Shown in pieces: positions 45,901 to 46,314 of a stretch of 46,314 bases of DNA. Below the pieces are notes generated by a model, which had not been told where the DNA came from, made no database searches, and saw only the letters and a list, made by a program, of their open reading frames with translations. The position numbers and the translations under genes were made by a program. This DNA comes from a virus. The stretch lies in IMG/VR virus record IMGVR_UViG_3300032087_003821, positions 1 to 46,314 of that record. The stretch is one strand, 5' to 3'. The number at the start of each line of letters is the position of its first letter. The stretch's first letter is position 1.

Positions 45901-46314
45901 CCTTCGTTGTCAAACAAGTCAAATTTTGGAGATTGATTCAATCCTGATTTATCTTGTGCCTTGTTCCATTGTGTACCATCATACCAATACATACAACCAG
46001 CATTTACATCACCATCTAATATTAAAATTGTTTCATTTTCTAAAGGCACACTATCAGCAGTTTCAACTAAACTAATCTGTAAATTGTTATTGTGTGTAAT
46101 GAAGTTTACTTGATAAATTTTGCCGTTGACAAGACTATCTGGATCTGCTGTAAACAAAACACGCATACCATCTGCTAAATCAACGCCATCAACATTATAA
46201 CCTACACTGCCTTCTATTGTGCTAAAAACATCAGGTGTAAAGGTATCAACTAGATCAACTGCTGCTTTTGCATTATTACCATGATTGAACAAACGCAAGT
46301 CTGGTTCAAATTCT
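33948..46314 (-). CDS. Giant virion protein, 5' end beyond the window (at least 4,121 aa)
   Basis: The frame is open to the right edge, so the visible TTG at 46298 is not a start. No signal peptide or catalytic motif is seen. Modules in protein order: two CBM5/12-like Trp/Tyr modules (43141-43275, 42373-42503); seven FG-GAP-type repeats (41262 down to 39735) with two more such modules between them; two G.GY-type beta repeats (38285-38495, 37195-37395); and a C-terminal third (about 37100-34000) of loosely repeated 'vy.NG..l..g.dY...g.i.f...p..gD.i.i' units, as in fibre shafts. One late segment (GLPGVVYIDKERIEYF...RRGTLGT, about 34420-34530) is common in phage structural proteins. The likely role is a very long tail or capsid-attached fibre/adhesin binding sugars. 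It overlaps the late octamer at its stop. Confidence 0.88.
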   Translation of the reverse strand, partial: EFEPDLRLFNHGNNAKAAVDLVDTFTPDVFSTIEGSVGYNVDGVDLADGMRVLFTADPDSLVNGKIYQVNFITHNNNLQISLVETADSVPLENETILILDGDVNAGCMYWYDGTQWNKAQDKSGLNQSPKFDLFDNEGNSIGDSTIYDSTEFVGNRIFNYRVGEGAVDNELGFPLTYKNFVNIGDIVFDFPLLNKTYNYKVNNDFVKISSDTLFLKKYKNQKDEFVNAWKKATVKSQQSVVRKFTGSEFTNNFPIDVYNNSGNLTDLKVKVYVNSLFKTQGIDYTLQNENNVKKIVFTNNLEFTDIVVIKTHSNADKNANGYYEIPYNLERNPLNSNISEFTLGEVNDHVEGLISELDGFQGVQPGVSNLRDLGYVAEYGRKFIQHSGPINLSMYNLVSKDANVIKSLRFASNEYQKFKRQFIQIATDDFFEGTVKEHVDYIFNTLNADKVQTMNFYSTDMAGTGGSVKIEYNVLDNRLKTYSLSKVFLKNEISNTAVYVYINDEQLIHGYDYNFTDTGFVTILKDFENGDVIKIEEYANTEGSFIPPTPTKIGLYPAFKPEKFLDTTYQVQYDENGDVIPNTGPLNVIRGHDGSMMIAYDDYRDDLILELEKRIYNNLKIEYDTNIFDIHDIVGGLNRDTKISKSNIDNIIITDFVKWLDVAKINDYTDNSFNRLDASFTYNYSRSVNLNNQNLPGFWRGVYIEAFDTDRPHTHPWEMLGFASQPTWWESVYGPAPYTSNNLILWTDLQNGAVREPGKPVVIKSKYIRSKLLSHIPVNENGQLLSPLESGFAQNFSYSIQRNIPFKFGDHAPEETAWRRSSDYPFALLVAMVLLRPAHTIGIGYDRSRVVRNIAGNFVYKDTDKRITTKDIVFPKINGNIAGGLVNYISEYISLNNEFTYSKYISNITNIKNKLGFKLAGFANKDKLKLVLDSKTPLNQGNVFVPFENYNLTFRTSAPQKVVTYSGVIVEKTGRGFKISGYDVASPYFTYYKAIESANDPNVNVGGISESFATWSENKTYIAGKIVQYNDVYYRAKVNHTSTDIFDDTKYTKLPRLPEIGGVNVKFRKRYERLPSQLDYGTIFPDVQTVVDFLLGYEKHMIDEGFVFDYFNKQTEAIENWKLAAKEFMFWTTQNWASSSIITLSPAANNILFSKEYYVVDDVFDSFYNYPILNQNNKKLNRAFFNVYRDNINNFQLTSSEDGIFLIKLPLIQKEHVVFIDNITVFNDTIYSLNTGYRQQRLKVVGYRTDEWNGSLNIPGFLYDDARITEWESYKDYTVGELVKFKEFYYAAQFTHSGTENFDFDLWSRLPEKPENKLQPNWDYRANQFADFYDLDTDNFDAEQQRLAQHLIGYQKRNYLSNIIQDDVSQYKFYQGFIQDKGTANSITKLFDKLGSANKDSVELFEEWAIRVGQYGALTSFDEVEFKLDEKQFRIEPQTLQLVNQIDQTRTDLVYQYPRSDVLIAPSNYDTGFLPTLNAVNEYTKTAGYVKLEQIDFLAKVIEDILTVDIASVDIGSYVWVPTDGTSWNVYRHVLADIAVTRVESTDLGFKMYFNKPINFAEDSIIGVNNIHPDIDGFWLVTNVQRNIIENNDSSITQPNIEIETDNPISESIINVEDSTLGIVTEFKSRRFNQPKDSNSILKAYDLNQDRLWIDDIGDGVSAVFDNKIIRTKLQNITAPEESSNEFGRSVSASYNNTIMAVGTPDLDDGKVYIYTRASDALPFTIKQTLLPLPQYHTGGDFGSSVSLTPNGQYLYVGAPTASNVKSRYKGALDPLQEYDQGDIVSSKGVLWQALRTVTVESSTINLESQDWQRVNIIKADPAATDLGYTEQGVVYIYKKLIDNSFELIDIICSSAPGNNEKFGLGIKSVSPGDFDHSLFVRSLADNGRVYIINNGGKDDIEEYAYNIDSNYRGEWQTIAKYIENEIVYYEGNLYQANQTVFPGNPFDTSLWTLLDTFVDYTGYLTSDLSDTTDLYNEDSSGFGLATDVGVTFDISANGEVVALSGVLSGDEYRVAIYRKENDRYVFAQNIDSPVDDEYFGNSVSLNSVGNKLAIGAPNSNENGILNGKVYVYKLSNQQFVLDQELFSPDGEKNNRFGVYVDLDDSRLAITSERGDTESFVTFDNGATIFDNAATGIVDTVEDNRQIYIFEDISNQLVYAEKLYSDTDITGSKNAFGYLNRNHLYLVAPAQDLTIILGDSTNNKGIIQDYRANINANAWTINSSVNPFVDLSKIKGVWLYDTKTKDLISYIDYIDPIQGRIAGPAEQELSFKLYYDPAVYNTGSTDTGDKDVWSTNYVGKLWWNLNTVKWYNPYQGDIQYKTNNWNQIIPGFDVDVYEWVESDYLPSEWDTIADTTEGLSEGISGLSLYGDDTYSIQNSYDPITGAASSKYYFWVKSKTTLPNTYGRKISALDVENLIRDPASQGYRFVNLFDSKNFALHNVRNLIKDKDTVLHIDYYTTDEQIQNIHSEYQLLTEGLASSKPNKDIVDKWVDSLVGYNEQNIQLPDTRVSIARRFGILNEPNQSMFVNRKEALKQIIERVNGILTEYVVVDEFDISPLMQVDPLPSKFSNHWDKEIESESLLRFIGTAKIEQAVLTPTIVDGRITEVAITNPGRGYVDSNYNGGSTRHGPTVTIEGTGTDAEIKTYINNLGQITSVEIVNSGKNYLDNTVLIVRPFSVLVKNDSDIGGFWAIYNWISSTGEWFRNQIQDYDVSLYWEYKDWYAEGYNAETAINFIIPGAYALEGTPDRIGSVVKIETIGTGGWLLLEKIDNQPNVDYTVNYKSIGRQNGTIQFSSQLYQSDTTGYDKLIYDTSFYDREPSEEIRIILKTIEENLFVDQLEVEWNKLFFSSIRYAISEQIDVDWIFKSSFVTAKHNVGELEQKITYQNDNLPNYQEYINEVKPFSAKVREYISAYEKIEPTQTNVTDFDLPPSYDPELGTVVPEAIKFVNNQLVNVDADVLTYPKRNWYDNVGFEIKEFVIYSGGSGYTNTANVTVSGGGGPTLEGLAYLGGDSISYIEVNTTGAKYFNTPTVTINGSLAEDGEEAIVYAIIGNNLVRNTHMRMKFDRVSGNYLFTTLDETETFLGNGGLTEFNLKWPASTRSADISITVDGVDQLISDFSISNELDKTRSFERYTGRITFTNAPANNAEVVINYKKSTELLTAADRINFFYNPTTGMPGKDLAQLMDGIDYGGVQMDSIGFGESLGWDLQGFGVDFDTFDTANEDEIIVLDGSTQIVELEKELEAGVIYNVYLNNVRIDDPSYPAPGVNPNAKMVSPVGDGITKSVFLDSDVIVTQQDDVVVVRKSTSDGSFTPESTAFDVSLQGGSFENTSALGIDPGEIAVDGDGFVTETTSKGPEEQVPGQVLDTLDMTIYNRVSQGQGIISVRNYITDGVTLEWGFDLFPQTQNTIIVTIDGEVVAHSDLNVDYEGKFISLADSSVIDAGKNLSILSIGANGVDIIDSDNIVATGGSRTLELPIRFTTDQSTFVTLNGVKQEPATQYGYDTNAAGFGVLEFPTAPEAGTIIGYTVYSDKINQFSEMVIDKTMIVDGDNTVHRFENDVAVPFVKKPYSHNILVQRSKGSRFLNPGYRKSYIMTVQRDYDIDAWQFEDTTLVNSSDVIVYINGEILEDINWNYDPLNGRVEILSNNIGLPGDKLEIFIIRDAEYFFFNTTVTVENGSAIETIPQNSNVSFRLTDDSTIVNAKVESFRYDGVDAVVELQGYVRDLFQLKSIDDTPEMILNDDSTANLKLLDVKLTETNTLCLLEAPEAWETVNIYTFSNHDINEFERNSYDVVWNTNQAPEGSQEYIDKNLLSTGYVKLQQPAISANYVWVFKNGIILVPQKDYKIVDKKDGIQLYEKVLPNDKIDVLQFAAPTSKPKFGFRIFKDIIGRYHYKRLNNDNEYELQQPLNYYDQTIQLKDATGIQSPNRAIGLPGVVYIDKERIEYFAVDGNILRQIRRGTLGTGIKESYPVNTKVIGQGIEENIPYKDEIHSTKFIGDSSTKQFLLDWTPTSVNEFDVYFLGTKLRKDSITTFDPTVDQDSPEADVTIAPEFTMETIQWGSETRVAIILADYIRAPADGGIVEVVRKTGRVWTEPGKTIADSENQICKFITDKTISLPR
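39735..41262 (-). repeat. Seven FG-GAP-type repeats (probable beta-propeller)
   Basis: Within the giant protein, blades begin near 41260 (EFGRSVSA, ending VGTP), 41096 (DFGSSVSL, VGAP), 40732 (KFGLGIKS), 40371 (GFGLATDV), 40200 (YFGNSVSL, IGAP), 40031 (RFGVYVDL) and 39794 (AFGYLNRN, VAP). Several end in a K/RVYIY- or QIYIF-type strand. Seven is the number of blades in an integrin-alpha-type propeller. Confidence 0.7.
40440..41010 (-). repeat. CBM5/12-like modules 3 and 4, inserted between propeller blades
   Basis: LQEYDQGDIVSSKGVLWQA...DWQRV (41010-40865) and WQTIAKYIENEIVYYEGNLYQA...LWTLL (40580-40440) repeat the same Trp/Tyr pattern. They lie between blades 2-3 and 3-4 of the FG-GAP array. 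Confidence 0.5.
42373..43275 (-). repeat. CBM5/12-like modules 1 and 2
   Basis: Two 45-50-residue units with the pattern W-x4-Y-x2-G-x-[IL]-V-x-[YF]-x2-x-[YF]-[YF]-x-A: WSENKTYIAGKIVQYNDVYYRA (43275-43141) and WESYKDYTVGELVKFKEFYYAA (42503-42373), the latter with a closing W in DLWSRLP. The spacing resembles chitin/cellulose-binding family 5/12 modules. Ligand unknown. Confidence 0.55.

Noticed and set aside
46296-46298. TTG as start codon of the giant gene
   Set aside because: The frame continues open (EFEPD...) to the window edge at 46314, so the true start lies outside.

Overview
The window looks like part of an AT-rich genome of a tailed marine phage, most likely a T4-like myovirus. Four things point that way: long phage fibre genes with a tail-collar domain, T4-type late-promoter octamers (GATAAATA) in front of virion genes, very tight gene packing with stops and starts overlapping by 1 to 17 bases, and a giant structural protein of more than 4,100 residues. 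The host cannot be named from the sequence. No tRNA, CRISPR, transposase or integrase is visible, and no gene-free stretch exceeds 75 bases.

Layout. (1) Positions 1-17684, minus strand, hold an enzyme array that reads as one polycistron in the order glycosyltransferase, methyltransferase-like, 74-aa protein, three radical SAM proteins, two alternating radical SAM/PP-loop pairs, a short-chain dehydrogenase, four radical SAM proteins, two SGNH hydrolases, a third PP-loop ATPase and a third SGNH hydrolase. A further radical SAM gene runs off the left edge from its own promoter. (2) Positions 17755-20837, plus strand, hold a fibre protein behind a late promoter, then a short AMP-forming acyl ligase and an acetyltransferase-like protein behind a sigma70-type promoter. 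(3) Positions 20834-25688, minus strand, hold a second enzyme operon: a 115-aa protein, two DxD glycosyltransferases, a 182-aa protein, a third DxD glycosyltransferase and a tenth radical SAM protein. (4) Positions 25739-46314, minus strand, hold virion genes: two related structural proteins, three fibre paralogues sharing one N-terminal domain, a 200-aa structural protein and the C-terminal 4,121 residues of a giant protein carrying an apparent seven-bladed FG-GAP propeller and four carbohydrate-binding-like modules.

The unusual content is the enzyme set: ten radical SAM proteins in three subfamilies, three PP-loop ATPases with a QueC-like cysteine cluster, three SGNH hydrolases, four glycosyltransferases, an SDR, a methyltransferase-like protein, an acyl ligase and an acetyltransferase-like protein, all beside or between fibre genes. 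My inference is a phage-encoded pathway that builds or attaches an unusual glycan, acyl or peptide modification on the virion or the host surface; the product is unknown. Expression seems split. The enzyme operons start at near-consensus sigma70 promoters (TTGACT/TTGACA, 16-17 bp spacers, TATAAT), which host polymerase should read early. Most virion genes follow late octamers. Two of the sigma70 promoters sit so close to the start codon that the mRNAs should be leaderless.
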